Positions 8,509 to 17,636 of a stretch of 64,000 nt of DNA are shown here, piece by piece (within the stretch, counting starts at the first letter, position 1; each line of letters starts with the position of its first letter). The stretch is from Halomonas urumqiensis. GTDB taxonomy: Bacteria > Pseudomonadota > Gammaproteobacteria > Pseudomonadales > Halomonadaceae. Where the stretch lies: the NCBI RefSeq assembly GCF_003028575.1, contig NZ_PYUD01000001.1, positions 186,001 to 250,000 on the forward strand, read 5' to 3'. Made by a program: the position numbers and the translations under genes. Below the pieces are notes generated by a model that had not been told where the DNA came from, made no database searches, and worked only from the letters and a program-made list of their open reading frames with translations.

Positions 8509-9135
8509 ATGATCAGGGCCTTGCGGCGTGCCGCCGACCGACGACGTCAGGCCAACGGGCACTATGCCTGGTTGTTCCATCCGTATACGGGTGACGAGAT
8601 GGTGGTCATTGATACCGAGACCACCGGGCTCGATACCCGAAACGCCGAACTGGTGTCGCTCGCCGCCGTCAAGCTGCGCCATGATCGGGTGCTGACCAGC
8701 GAATCGCTCGATCTGCGCCTGGCCCGCCCGGCCAGCCTCACCGGAGATTCGATTCGCATCCATGGCTTGCGCGGTATCGACCTGGCGGATGGGGAGGGGA
8801 TCGATGCCGCCCTTGGCCGGTTCATCGACTTCGTCGGCAACCGGCCGTTGGTCGGTTGGCACCTGGATTTCGACCTGGCGATCATCAACCGCGAATTGCG
8901 TCCGCGATTCGGCTTCGCGTTGCCCAATGCCACCATCGACGTGGCGCAGAGTTACCAGCGTCTACTGCGCCGTCGTCATCCCGAGGTCGACCCTGTCCTG
9001 TGCTTCGAGTCGGTCGCCGAGGCACTCGGGGTGCCGGTAATGGGGCGCAACACGGCGCTGGGTGACGCGGTGACCACAGCACTGATGCACCTGCGGCTGA
9101 CACGTGGCGTCCTGCTGGCCAGGCGCCCTTCGTGA
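8509..9135 (+). CDS. DnaQ-like 3'-5' exonuclease
   Basis: This 208-aa exonuclease belongs to the DEDD superfamily (DNA polymerase III epsilon-like), but it lacks the polymerase-binding tail of true DnaQ. Exo I is visible as VIDTETTGLD (about residues 27-36), Exo II as GWHLDFDLAIIN (about 118-129), and the Exo III region lies near GDAVTTALMHL at the C-terminal end. The start is placed at ATG 8509, which has GGAGA 9 nt upstream; an in-frame ATG at 8482 has none. It follows the cNMP/CBS gene by 48 bp, a conserved pairing in marine gammaproteobacteria. The substrate could be DNA or a small nucleic acid. Confidence 0.82.
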   Translation: MIRALRRAADRRRQANGHYAWLFHPYTGDEMVVIDTETTGLDTRNAELVSLAAVKLRHDRVLTSESLDLRLARPASLTGDSIRIHGLRGIDLADGEGIDAALGRFIDFVGNRPLVGWHLDFDLAIINRELRPRFGFALPNATIDVAQSYQRLLRRRHPEVDPVLCFESVAEALGVPVMGRNTALGDAVTTALMHLRLTRGVLLARRPS

Positions 9136-9233
9136 TGCCCGGGCAAGTGGGATACGGGGTCGTCGCCTCGCGGCGGTGGCAATGGTAGAATTTGCCCCCT
9201 TACATTTCTGTCCGCTCAGGCAGCGCCGTGACC

Positions 9234-10154
9234 ATGCAAGATGCCGTGACCTTCGACCCTGACGTCGATGCCCTTGAAACCCAAGCCCTTGAAACCGACG
9301 CCAGCGAGTCCGAGGCTCTGCTGGATGCCAAGGCCAAGCGTGAATTCAACAAGCTGCAGAAGCGGCTACGGCGCCAGGTGGGCAAGGCAATCATCGATTA
9401 CGGGATGATCAATGAGGGGGATCGGGTGATGGTCTGCCTGTCGGGTGGCAAGGACAGCTACACCATGCTCGAGATCCTGCGCAGCCTGCAGCGCAATGCG
9501 CCTGTCGATTTCTCGTTGGTGGCGGTCAATCTCGACCAGAAGCAGCCTGGCTTTCCAGAGCACGTGTTGCCGGAATACCTCGAGCGCATCGGCGTCGAGT
9601 ATCACATCCTCGAGCGTGACACCTATTCGGTGGTGATGGAAAAGACGCCGGAAGGCAAGACCACCTGCGCGCTTTGCTCGCGACTGCGGCGCGGCTCGTT
9701 GTATGGCTTCGCCGAGCAGATCGGTGCCACCAAGGTGGCGCTTGGGCACCATCGCGAGGATATCCTGGAGACGCTGTTTCTCAACATGTTCTTCGGTGGC
9801 AGCCTCAAGGCCATGCCGCCGAAACTGCTCTCCGACGACGGCAAGAATATCCTCATCCGCCCGCTGGCCTACTGCCGCGAAGCCGATATCGCCGAGTTCT
9901 CTCGGCTGATGGACTTCCCGATCATTCCCTGCAACCTGTGCGGTTCACAGCCCAACCTGCAGCGGCAGGTGGTCAAGGAGATGCTCGTCGAGTGGGACAA
10001 GAAGTTCCCCGGGCGGCTTGAAAACATGTTCAAGGCGGTCACCAACGTGGCCCCGTCGCAACTTGCCGACCGCGAGTTGTTCGACTTCGTGGGCCTCGAG
10101 GAGAAGCAGGCCCGGCAGCGCGCCGCGCGGATCGATATCCAGCAGGAGCGCTGA
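9234..10154 (+). CDS. ttcA: tRNA 2-thiocytidine(32) synthetase TtcA
   Basis: TtcA thiolates C32 in certain tRNAs, using ATP and a [4Fe-4S] cluster. The PP-loop reads LSGGKDS (about residues 68-74). The cluster ligands come from two CxxC motifs, CALC (about 145-148) and CNLC (about 233-236). The protein is 306 aa from ATG 9234, with an N-terminal acidic extension before the conserved [14 protein letters not shown] helix. The frame continues upstream to a non-ATG start at 9192, which I consider less likely. A 13-bp hairpin follows the stop. It stands alone between the exonuclease and the Fnr-type regulator. Confidence 0.93.
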   Translation: MQDAVTFDPDVDALETQALETDASESEALLDAKAKREFNKLQKRLRRQVGKAIIDYGMINEGDRVMVCLSGGKDSYTMLEILRSLQRNAPVDFSLVAVNLDQKQPGFPEHVLPEYLERIGVEYHILERDTYSVVMEKTPEGKTTCALCSRLRRGSLYGFAEQIGATKVALGHHREDILETLFLNMFFGGSLKAMPPKLLSDDGKNILIRPLAYCREADIAEFSRLMDFPIIPCNLCGSQPNLQRQVVKEMLVEWDKKFPGRLENMFKAVTNVAPSQLADRELFDFVGLEEKQARQRAARIDIQQER

Positions 10155-10164
10155 GTCACTGGAC

Positions 10165-10195
10165 AATCGCCCCGTGACCTTGTCACGGGGCGATT
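10165..10195 (+). terminator. hairpin downstream of ttcA
   Basis: A 13-bp perfect stem (AATCGCCCCGTGA paired with its complement) with a CCTTG loop starts 10 bp after the ttcA stop. No T-tract follows, so termination strength is uncertain. Confidence 0.6.
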
Positions 10196-10210
10196 CGGCT
10201 CAGAATGGCA

Positions 10211-10264
10211 CACGACTCACGACTCACGACTCACGACTCACGACTCAACGACTCACGACTCACA
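10211..10264. repeat. tandem heptamer repeat (CACGACT)n
   Basis: Seven head-to-tail copies of CACGACT fill the space between the ttcA hairpin and the convergent anr stop. The sixth unit carries one extra A. This is a simple-sequence repeat with no spacer structure, so it is not a CRISPR array. Confidence 0.9.
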
Positions 10265-10270
10265 CGCCTT

Positions 10271-11011
10271 TCATTTCGCCCCTTCCTCCTCGGCGACATG
10301 CACCAGGCCATCCATATCGAGGATATTCACCTCGCGGCCGGAAACGGCGATCAGCCCCTGGTTCTGGAAGCGTCCCAGAATGCGGCTGACCGTTTCCACG
10401 GCGAGCCCCAGGTAGTTGCCGATGTCCGCCCGCGGCATCGACAGGCGAAAGCTGAAGGGCGAATAGCCGCGCCGGCGGAAGCGTTCCGATAGCCCGATGA
10501 AGAAGCTGGCCAGGCGCTGGTCGGCGGTCTTGCGCGACAACAGGCGCATCATGCGCCGGTCATCACGTAATTCCTTGCTCATGCTGCGGTAGAGCTGCGT
10601 GCGCAGCTCCGGTAGCGATTCCGAGAGCGCATCGAGACGGTCGAAGGGGATCTCGCAGACGGTGGTGGTTTCCAGGGCGATCACCGCGCCGGGATAGCGG
10701 TCACTATCGATACCATCCAGTCCGACCAGCTCGCTGGGCAGGTAGAAGTTGGTCAACTGATCCTCGCTGCCTTCGGTGGTCACCTGCTTGAGGCTTCCCG
10801 AGCGCACCGCGTAGACGCTGTTGAACGGGCTGTTCTGGCGGAACAGTGCCTCGCCTTTCTTGAGTGGCGCACGTCGGCGGATGATGGCATCGAACTGCTG
10901 CATGTCCTGGACCTCCAGCGCCAGGGGCAGGCATAGCGAGCTCAGGCTGCAGGTCTGGCAATGGGTCTCGTGCAACAGGGAGCGCCGTTGCTGGGCCAGG
11001 ACATCAGGCAT
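10271..11011 (-). CDS. anr: Fnr/Anr-type oxygen-responsive transcription regulator
   Basis: This CRP/FNR-family regulator of 246 aa senses low oxygen through a [4Fe-4S] cluster. The four cluster Cys are present: C18, C21 and C27 in the N-terminal CQTC...LC motif, plus one near residue 119 (TTVCEIPF). The cNMP-type beta roll occupies the middle. The DNA-binding helix is MPRADIGNYLGLAVETVSR, with the E..SR recognition residues typical of FNR. ATG 11011 has GGAGG 7 nt upstream; the frame also contains a TTG two codons earlier. It lies directly downstream of the cbb3 oxidase cluster, which such regulators commonly activate. The symbol anr rather than fnr is by analogy with Pseudomonas. Confidence 0.9.
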   Translation of the reverse strand: MPDVLAQQRRSLLHETHCQTCSLSSLCLPLALEVQDMQQFDAIIRRRAPLKKGEALFRQNSPFNSVYAVRSGSLKQVTTEGSEDQLTNFYLPSELVGLDGIDSDRYPGAVIALETTTVCEIPFDRLDALSESLPELRTQLYRSMSKELRDDRRMMRLLSRKTADQRLASFFIGLSERFRRRGYSPFSFRLSMPRADIGNYLGLAVETVSRILGRFQNQGLIAVSGREVNILDMDGLVHVAEEEGAK

Positions 11012-11184
11012 GACCAATCCTCCATGAAAAATAGCATAACGCTAGTATGGAGGAATCAGCACAAAGGGCATAGCCGTGCACCAAAGGCAGTGGCAGTCCA
11101 ATGGTGTTGAGTACAGCTCAGCTGTGAGTCAAGCCTAGCCGCGTGACGAGGGTGGCGTATTGCGCCAGGTCAAGCCGGCGCTCC

Positions 11185-11883
11185 TCAGCCGTGCGTCATG
11201 GCCGGCAGCACGCGCCACAATTGCCACAGCGCGAAGGCGATGATCGAAAGCGCCGCCAGGGTCCGGGTGGTACGGTGCCGAATCAAGTCTCCCAGTTGGC
11301 GGGCCGCCAGCCCAGTGACCAGTAGCGCGGGAAGCGTGCCGAGCCCGAAGGCGGCCATCAGGACGGCGCCATGAAGCGGGTCGGCCACCGCCAGGCTCCA
11401 TGCCAGCATCGAGTAGACCAGCCCGCAGGGCAGCCAGCCCCATACCGCGCCCAGGGCCAGTGCCTGGGGGATCTTGATCACCGGCATCAGGCGGCGGCCC
11501 AGCGGTTCCAGGTGACGCCAGAGGCGCCTGCCGACGGCTTCCACTGCCAGAAGCCCCTTCCACCAGTTGGCGATGTACAGCGCCATCAGAATCAGCATCA
11601 CTGCGGCGAGGACTTGCAGCACCAGGCGGGCGAGGGGGGTGATGGCGATCAGCGTGCCGAGCGCTGCCACCAGGGCACCGGCGACCATGTAGCTGGCGAT
11701 GCGCCCCAGGTTGTAGCCGAGCAGAAGTCCCGACAGCCGTGCCGGTGAGCGCATGCTGGGGGGAACGGCAAAGGTCAGCGCGCTCATGATGCCACCGCAC
11801 ATGCCAATGCAGTGGGCGCCGCCCAGCAGCCCGAAGACGAAGGCCGCCAGCATGGGTGGCAGGCCAAGGCCGGTGGGATCCAT
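11185..11883 (-). CDS. TauE/SafE-type (heavy-metal-associated) permease of cbb3 cluster
   Basis: This is a 232-aa polytopic inner-membrane protein with about six helices. The first helix contains the conserved GGAHCIGMCGG motif, whose Cys/His residues suggest metal handling. A second conserved phrase is WGWLPCGLVYSML. Family members sit after ccoS in many cbb3 oxidase clusters and are annotated as sulfite exporter TauE/SafE-like. Here they are more likely to assist copper supply or oxidase maturation, which is inference. The gene starts in the ccoS stop codon (TGATG overlap at 11883), so the two are translationally coupled. Confidence 0.85.
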   Translation of the reverse strand: MDPTGLGLPPMLAAFVFGLLGGAHCIGMCGGIMSALTFAVPPSMRSPARLSGLLLGYNLGRIASYMVAGALVAALGTLIAITPLARLVLQVLAAVMLILMALYIANWWKGLLAVEAVGRRLWRHLEPLGRRLMPVIKIPQALALGAVWGWLPCGLVYSMLAWSLAVADPLHGAVLMAAFGLGTLPALLVTGLAARQLGDLIRHRTTRTLAALSIIAFALWQLWRVLPAMTHG

Positions 11884-12113
11884 CAGCGCGGCGTCTCGTC
11901 CTGATCCGCGCCCGTGGCGTCGTCTTGGGTGCCCTGGCGCCGGCGTTCACGCTCCGCCTCGGTCAGGTCGTTGTCATCCTCATCGAACAGGATACGGTGG
12001 GCGGGGCCCTCGAGGTCCTCGAACTGGTCATGCTTCACCGCCCAGAAGAATGCCCACACGGCCAGACCAAGGAGGATCAGCGAGAGAGGAATCAGCAGGT
12101 AGAGAATGCTCAT
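11883..12113 (-). CDS. ccoS: cbb3-type cytochrome oxidase assembly protein CcoS
   Basis: CcoS is a small membrane protein needed for maturation (cofactor insertion) of cbb3 oxidase. The 76-aa product starts with MSILYLLIPLSLILLG, one transmembrane helix, then AVKHDQFEDLEGPAHRILFDED, the hallmark of the family, and an acidic/basic tail. The start at 12113 overlaps the ccoI stop by 4 bp (ATGA). A longer frame upstream is an artefact of the overlapping ccoI reading frame. Confidence 0.92.
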   Translation of the reverse strand: MSILYLLIPLSLILLGLAVWAFFWAVKHDQFEDLEGPAHRILFDEDDNDLTEAERERRRQGTQDDATGADQDETPR

Positions 12114-14617
12114 GCGTTCACCTGTCGGGAGGCCATGCGAACTCCTGCATGTGGCGGGGCGAGCTTGAACCGGTTGAGTCTCAGGGCATTGCCGACCACC
12201 ACCAGCGAACTCGCCGACATGCCGATGGCGGCGAGCCACGGCGGTACGATGCCGATGGCGGCGAGCGGCATGGCCGAGGCGTTGTAGCACACCGACCACA
12301 GCATGTTCTGCCGCATGACCCGTCTGGTGGCGCGCGAGATCTCGATGGCCTCGACGATACGGATCAGCCGCGGGCTGAGCAAGACGGCATCGGCGCGGGT
12401 CAGCGCCAGGTCGGTGGCGCCGTTCATGGCGATCGCCACGTCGGCGCCGGCCAGCACCGGCACATCGTTGATGCCGTCGCCGACCATGGCGACCTTCTCA
12501 CCCGCGGCCTGGCGCTCGCGAATCCGCGCCAGCTTGTCCTCGGGGCTGGCGCTCGCCTGCCAGGTGTCGATCCCCAGCCGCTCGGCCAGTGCACCCACGG
12601 CCGACGGAGTGTCGCCGGAGAGCAGTTCCACCTCCAGGCCCAGTGCCTTGAGGCCGGCGACAGTGTCGGCGGCGTCCTCACGAACATGATCCTGCAAGGC
12701 GAACCACGCGCGTGGCTCGCCCTCTTCGGCAAGCAGCAGCCACTGCCCATCGTCGGGGGCTTCCACGCCCGCTTGCGGGGCGGCGAAAGAGGGCTTGCCG
12801 AGCCGCCAGCGTCTTCCGTCGATGCTGCCGGAGAGCCCTTGGCCAGCCTGGCTGGCAAGCGCACTTGCCGCCTGAGTGTACTCACGGAAGGGATGGAAGG
12901 CCCTGGCGATGGGATGTTCCGAATGCGCCTCGAGGGCGGCGGCCACAACGCGTGCCCGCTCGGCGGAAAGCTCACCGAGTGGTCGGGTCTCGACCAGGCT
13001 CATGCGGCCAGTGGTCAGCGTGCCAGTCTTGTCGAGAATCACCCGGTCAAGCTGGGAAAGTGCCTCGATGGCGTCGGCACGAGTGATCAGCACGCCGCGT
13101 CTGCGCAGCTGCCCATGGCCGGCGGTCAGTGCCGTTGGGGTAGCCAGCGCCAGGGCGCAGGGGCAGGTCACCACCAGCACCGAGAGTGTCACCCATAGCA
13201 CCCGCGAGGGGTCGATGAACCACCAGGCGATCGCCACACCGGCGCTCACCATCAGCAGGCGTAGCACGAACAGGTGCGCCATGCGCTCCGCCATCCGAGC
13301 AATCCGCGGGCGACTGGCGAAGGCGCGGTCGGTGAGGTCGACAATGCCGGCGACGCGAGCATCACGCCCGGCGTGTGTGACCCTCACCACCAGTGGGCTT
13401 TCGATGTTCTGGCTACCGCCGTTGACGGTGTCACCCACCCGCCGGGTCACCGGCAGGTATTCGCCGGTCAGCATCGATTCGTCGAGGCTCGATTCACCGT
13501 CTTCGATCACGCCGTCGGCCGGCACGCCATGGCCGGGTTTGACCAGTACCCGGTCGCCTACCGTCAGGGCGTTTGCCGGCAGTATCCTTTCGGCGCCAGC
13601 ATCGTCTAGTCGTGTCGCCGAAAGCGGCAGGGCACCCGTCAGGGCGTTGCCGGTATGCCCGCTGCGGCGCCTCGCGCGAGCTTCCACATAACGCCCGAAC
13701 AGCAGGAAGAAGGTGAACATCGCCACGGAGTCGAAATAGATCTCGCCAAGCCCGGTGATCACCGCATAACCGCTGGCGAGGTAGGCGCCGCCGATGGCGA
13801 TCGATACTGGCACGTCCATGCCCAGCACCCGCGTGCGCAGGTCGCGCAGGGCACCGGCGAAGAACGGCTGGGCCGAGAAAACCACTACCGGGGTGGCCAG
13901 GGCGAAGGAGAGCCAGTGGAACAGCGCCAGGAAGTCTTCGCTGATCTCTCCGGGGCCGGACATGTAGATCGGGATCGAGAACATCATCACCTGGGCCATG
14001 CCCACCGCGGCGATGATCAGCCGGCGCACGCCCATGCGCTCCTCGTGCTGCAGCCGGGCCTGTGCGGCATCCGGCTCGTAGGGCTGGGCCTGATAGCCGA
14101 TCGACGCCATCTCGGCAAGTATCCGCGAAAGCGCGATCTCGGCGGGATTCCAACTGACGCGAACTCGGTGATGGGAGAGGTTCACGGCGCTGGCGGCAAC
14201 CCCGGCAAGCGCATTCAGGCGGTGCTCGATCAACCAGGCGCAGGCCGCGCAGGTGATGCCATCCACGGCAAGCGTGGCATGGACCGCGTCGCCTTCGGCC
14301 TCGGGGTGCACGAACTCCCGCTGCAGGGCGGGATCATCGAATACCGCCCAGGTCTCGGCCTTGACCGCCTGGCGATCGTCGGGGCGCTCGGGTAGTTCGG
14401 TGCGATAGCGGTAGTAACTGGCAAGGCCCCCTTCGACGATGGCGTGGGCCACCGCCTCGCAGCCAGGGCAACAGAGCGGGTGGCGCCGCTCGTCCAGGCG
14501 GATCGACCAGGGGGCGCCGGCCGGCACCTGGCTGCCGCAGTGATAGCAGTCCGTGACCGGCGGCGTGGTGGCATCGGGGCTCATTGGCACGTTGGGTAGG
14601 CGCCGCTCACGCGTCAT
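12110..14617 (-). CDS. ccoI: CcoI copper-translocating P-type ATPase for cbb3 oxidase assembly
   Basis: This P1B-type ATPase (FixI/CcoI) delivers copper for the oxidase. An N-terminal Cys-rich segment (CYHC, CCPGC) precedes a heavy-metal-associated domain with the CAAC motif. The transmembrane CPC metal site (TCPCALALA) is present. So are the phosphorylation motif DKTGTLT, the SEHP nucleotide-domain motif and GDGINDVP. Length is 835 aa from ATG 14617, which overlaps the ccoH end by 11 bp. An internal ATG at 14584 is an alternative start. It lies between ccoH and ccoS with overlaps on both sides, so the assembly genes are translated together. Confidence 0.93.
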   Translation of the reverse strand: MTRERRLPNVPMSPDATTPPVTDCYHCGSQVPAGAPWSIRLDERRHPLCCPGCEAVAHAIVEGGLASYYRYRTELPERPDDRQAVKAETWAVFDDPALQREFVHPEAEGDAVHATLAVDGITCAACAWLIEHRLNALAGVAASAVNLSHHRVRVSWNPAEIALSRILAEMASIGYQAQPYEPDAAQARLQHEERMGVRRLIIAAVGMAQVMMFSIPIYMSGPGEISEDFLALFHWLSFALATPVVVFSAQPFFAGALRDLRTRVLGMDVPVSIAIGGAYLASGYAVITGLGEIYFDSVAMFTFFLLFGRYVEARARRRSGHTGNALTGALPLSATRLDDAGAERILPANALTVGDRVLVKPGHGVPADGVIEDGESSLDESMLTGEYLPVTRRVGDTVNGGSQNIESPLVVRVTHAGRDARVAGIVDLTDRAFASRPRIARMAERMAHLFVLRLLMVSAGVAIAWWFIDPSRVLWVTLSVLVVTCPCALALATPTALTAGHGQLRRRGVLITRADAIEALSQLDRVILDKTGTLTTGRMSLVETRPLGELSAERARVVAAALEAHSEHPIARAFHPFREYTQAASALASQAGQGLSGSIDGRRWRLGKPSFAAPQAGVEAPDDGQWLLLAEEGEPRAWFALQDHVREDAADTVAGLKALGLEVELLSGDTPSAVGALAERLGIDTWQASASPEDKLARIRERQAAGEKVAMVGDGINDVPVLAGADVAIAMNGATDLALTRADAVLLSPRLIRIVEAIEISRATRRVMRQNMLWSVCYNASAMPLAAIGIVPPWLAAIGMSASSLVVVGNALRLNRFKLAPPHAGVRMASRQVNA

Positions 14618-15128
14618 CCGAGGTGGCGGCGCGGCCCGGGGTCAGCGTGATATGGCTCTCGGTAGGGAAGCGCGCCTCGCCGACCAGTCGCCACTCGGGC
14701 GATGCGCTGTCGGGTTCGAGCTGCAGGTACCAGCGGTAGCGCAGGTTGTCCGGCGCCTGGCCGAGATAGCGGCCATCGCGCACGTGAGTAAGTGTCAGTG
14801 CCATGTCGCGGTCATCCTCGGTGGGGAAGATAAGCTTCAGGATCAGCCGCTCCGGGCGTGCCTCGCCTTCCAGGTCGAGCACCAGGTCACTGGTCAACGG
14901 GTCGAGTCGCAGTTGTCCACTGATGCCATGGTCAGCGGCGGTGCGCTGCTTGGCCAGCACCATGTTGATGGCCTTGCCGTGTTCGTAGTAATCCTCTTGC
15001 GCCATGCCATCGAACGTGCGGACGGAAAGCACGGCGAAGGTGGTGCTGACACTGATCGCCATCGCCAGCAAGCCGATAAGGAACCAGGGCCAGAACTGCT
15101 TGTACCAGGGGGTTACGGGGTGGGACAT
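14607..15128 (-). CDS. ccoH: FixH/CcoH family cbb3 oxidase assembly protein
   Basis: CcoH is a single-span membrane protein that stabilises the cbb3 oxidase assembly complex. The 173-aa product has an N-terminal helix after WYKQFWPWFLIGLLAM and then the family phrase DYYEHGKAIN. The rest is a periplasmic beta-rich domain. ATG 15128 has GGAG 8 nt upstream and lies 1 bp after the ccoG stop, so the 12-codon upstream extension is rejected. The gene overlaps ccoI. Confidence 0.9.
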   Translation of the reverse strand: MSHPVTPWYKQFWPWFLIGLLAMAISVSTTFAVLSVRTFDGMAQEDYYEHGKAINMVLAKQRTAADHGISGQLRLDPLTSDLVLDLEGEARPERLILKLIFPTEDDRDMALTLTHVRDGRYLGQAPDNLRYRWYLQLEPDSASPEWRLVGEARFPTESHITLTPGRAATSDDA

Positions 15129-15129
15129 G

Positions 15130-16569
15130 TCATCTCCGGGTCTGTCCGATGAACCGCGTTTCACGCGTCAGGCCGATATCGTCGTCGTCGATGGCCTGCA
15201 GACGCAGCTCGATGGTATGGCTGGGCATATCGATCTGTTCAGGGTCGACGGTGATCTCGACCACTCTGCTGCGCGCGGCGCCCGCGGGCACCTCGATGCG
15301 GTCGGTGTCGAGCGTCATGCCCGCAAGGCCCGAGGCATCCAGCCGATAGACGTGGTGGGTATCGTCGCGGTTGCGCACGGTTAGTGTGTAGACATTGCTC
15401 AGGCGTCCTTCGCGGGTCAACTGGTATAGGGCATTGCGGTCCCGCTCAATTTCGAAGTCCAGTGGCATGCGATCGGCGATGAACCAGGCGAACACGCCGA
15501 TCATCACCACCAGCGCGGCCAGGTAGCCGAGCAGGCGCGGCCGCAGGATATGGGTGGGCTTGCCCTCCAGGGCATTCTCGGTGGTATAGCGGATCAGCCC
15601 GCGCGGATAGCCCATCTTGTCCATCACGCTGTCACAGGCGTCGATGCAGGCCGCACAGGTGATGCATTCATACTGCAGGCCGTCGCGGATGTCGATGCCG
15701 GTAGGGCAGACCTGCACGCATAGATCGCAATCGATGCAGTCACCCAGGCCCTGGGCACGCACGTCATCATGCGAGAGCGCCTTCCTGCGAGGGCCGCGCG
15801 GTTCGCCACGGGCGGTATCGTAGGAGACGATCAAGGTATCGCGGTCGAACATCACGCCCTGAAAGCGTGCGTAGGGGCACATGTAGATGCATACCTGCTC
15901 GCGCAGCCAGCCGGCATTCAGGTAAGTGAAGACCAGGAAGAAGCCTACCCAGAAATATGACCAGCCATGGGCTTCGAGCGTCGGCAGGTCGACCACCAGC
16001 TGGCGGATCGGCGTGAAGTAGCCAACGAAGGTAACGCCAGTCGCCAGGGCAATGATCAGCCACACAGCATGCTTGGCGGACTTGCGTGCCAGCTTGTCGC
16101 GGTCCATCGCCTGGCGGTCGAGCTTGATACGCCGATGGCGAGGTCCCTCGATACGGTGCTCGACCCAGATGAACAGGAAGGTCCATACGCTTTGCGGACA
16201 GGTATAGCCACACCATACCCGCCCAGCGAACACGGTGATGAAGAACAGCCCGAAGGCGCAGATGATCAACAGCCAGGATAGCAGGATGAATTCCTGAGGA
16301 TAGAAGGTGGCCGAGAAGATATGGAATTCGCGGCCCGGCAGGTCGAACCATATCGCCGGGCGATCACCCCACTGCCACCAGGGCAGCAGGAAGAACGCCA
16401 GCATCAACAGCCAGTTCGATCCACGCCTCAGACGCTGGAACAGCCCCTTGATCTCACGCACGTAAAGATGTCGGCGCTTGGCATACATCTCCTGCTGCAC
16501 GGCACCGTTGGCCGGATGATGGCCAACCGGATCCGGGGTGACGTCACGGGTCGGAATCTTGTCGCTCAT
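15130..16569 (-). CDS. ccoG: CcoG (RdxA/FixG) cbb3 oxidase accessory iron-sulfur protein
   Basis: CcoG is a membrane iron-sulfur protein, proposed to reduce Cu(II) for oxidase maturation. The 479-aa product has about five helices. Two 4Fe-4S clusters are indicated by CIDCDLCVQVCP and CITCAACIDACD. An Ig-like C-terminal domain follows the last helix. Further Cys motifs (CGYTCP, CIYMCPYAR) lie at the membrane. I start at ATG 16569 (MSDKIPTRDV); an ATG 11 codons upstream is possible. A hairpin separates it from ccoP, which suggests that the structural and assembly genes are partly separate transcripts. Confidence 0.93.
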   Translation of the reverse strand: MSDKIPTRDVTPDPVGHHPANGAVQQEMYAKRRHLYVREIKGLFQRLRRGSNWLLMLAFFLLPWWQWGDRPAIWFDLPGREFHIFSATFYPQEFILLSWLLIICAFGLFFITVFAGRVWCGYTCPQSVWTFLFIWVEHRIEGPRHRRIKLDRQAMDRDKLARKSAKHAVWLIIALATGVTFVGYFTPIRQLVVDLPTLEAHGWSYFWVGFFLVFTYLNAGWLREQVCIYMCPYARFQGVMFDRDTLIVSYDTARGEPRGPRRKALSHDDVRAQGLGDCIDCDLCVQVCPTGIDIRDGLQYECITCAACIDACDSVMDKMGYPRGLIRYTTENALEGKPTHILRPRLLGYLAALVVMIGVFAWFIADRMPLDFEIERDRNALYQLTREGRLSNVYTLTVRNRDDTHHVYRLDASGLAGMTLDTDRIEVPAGAARSRVVEITVDPEQIDMPSHTIELRLQAIDDDDIGLTRETRFIGQTRR

Positions 16570-16641
16570 GTCAGGCTCGCGGCAGGCGGAGGAGGGGGGC
16601 ATGGCCTACGCACATATTGTATCGACGGCGTTCTGCCACGA

Positions 16642-16672
16642 GAAAGGGTGCGACTCGGCGCCGCACCCTTTC
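16642..16672 (-). terminator. hairpin between ccoP and ccoG
   Basis: An 11-bp perfect stem (GAAAGGGTGCG and its complement) with a 9-nt loop lies 35 bp after the ccoP stop. In the leftward direction it is followed by TCGTGG rather than a T-tract. It may attenuate readthrough from ccoNOQP into ccoGHIS. Confidence 0.5.
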
Positions 16673-16706
16673 CCGGTCACGCTAGTGGCGTCTTGCCTCG
16701 CGACGT

Positions 16707-17636
16707 TCAGTCGTCGAGGCGCAGGCTGTAGATGTAGGCGGCCACCAGGTGCACTCGTTCCTCTCCAATATAGGCCGCCTGGGCGGGCATGTGGCCGTTG
16801 CGACCATTGCGCAGCGTCTGGCGAACCGAATCGGCGACACTCTGGCCCGGCGCCTGATAGAGCCAGATGTCGTTGGTCAGGTTGGGCGCGCCCAGGGCCT
16901 GGTTGCCGGTGCCTTCCGCCGTGTGGCAAGCGGCACACACCGAGCCGTACACCGCGGCACCCTGCTCGGCACGCTCGGCGTCGTGGTCGAGACCCGACAG
17001 AGACAGCACGTGCTGGGTGACGTTTTCGATGTTCTCCTCGCCCAACTGCTGCCAGGAAGGCATCAGGCCGTTACGTCCCTGGTTCAGAGAGGTGAGGATG
17101 TTTTCCGGCTCGCCACCATACAGCCAGTCGTCGTCGGTCAGGTTGGGAAAGCCATAACCGCCCTGGGCGTTGGCCCCATGACACACCGCACAGTTGTTCT
17201 GGTAGATGCGCTCGGCAACCTGCATCGCCTCGCTGTCCTCGGCGAGCTCGGGGATCGGTACTTCCTGGTACTGGGCAAAGATGGGAGTGAAGCGCTCTTC
17301 GGCCTGGGCGACCTCTTCCTCCCACTGACTCTCCTGGCTCCAGCCAAGCACGCCGCTGAAGTTACCCAGTCCCGGGTAGAGCACCAGATAACCCAGCGCG
17401 AAGATCACGGTGGCGACATAGAGCTGAAACCACCAGCGTGGCAGGGGATTGTCGTACTCCTCGATACCATCGGCGGCGTGCCCGGTGGTGTCCACGTTGC
17501 CCTGTTCATCGGGGATCTTGTCGGTCTTGCGGTTGGCATAGAGCAGCCAGAAGGCAAGGCCGATAGAGCCCAGCGTGACGATGATGATCCAGGCGCTCCA
17601 GAAGCTGGAAAGGGAGTCACCCCAGAGATTATTCAT
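16707..17636 (-). CDS. ccoP: cbb3 cytochrome c oxidase diheme subunit III
   Basis: CcoP is the membrane-anchored diheme cytochrome c that feeds electrons into cbb3 oxidase. The 309-aa protein has two N-terminal helices and the family phrase GIEEYDNPLPRWW between them. Two c-type heme sites are present, CAVCH (about residue 150) and CAACH (about 235), with Met-containing distal segments (GLMPSW, GHMPAQ). The start overlaps the ccoQ stop by 4 bp. The order ccoN-O-Q-P is standard. Confidence 0.96.
   Translation of the reverse strand: MNNLWGDSLSSFWSAWIIIVTLGSIGLAFWLLYANRKTDKIPDEQGNVDTTGHAADGIEEYDNPLPRWWFQLYVATVIFALGYLVLYPGLGNFSGVLGWSQESQWEEEVAQAEERFTPIFAQYQEVPIPELAEDSEAMQVAERIYQNNCAVCHGANAQGGYGFPNLTDDDWLYGGEPENILTSLNQGRNGLMPSWQQLGEENIENVTQHVLSLSGLDHDAERAEQGAAVYGSVCAACHTAEGTGNQALGAPNLTNDIWLYQAPGQSVADSVRQTLRNGRNGHMPAQAAYIGEERVHLVAAYIYSLRLDD

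Noticed and set aside
10211-10264. Possible CRISPR-like array
   Set aside because: The unit is 7 bp with no spacers; it is a simple tandem repeat.
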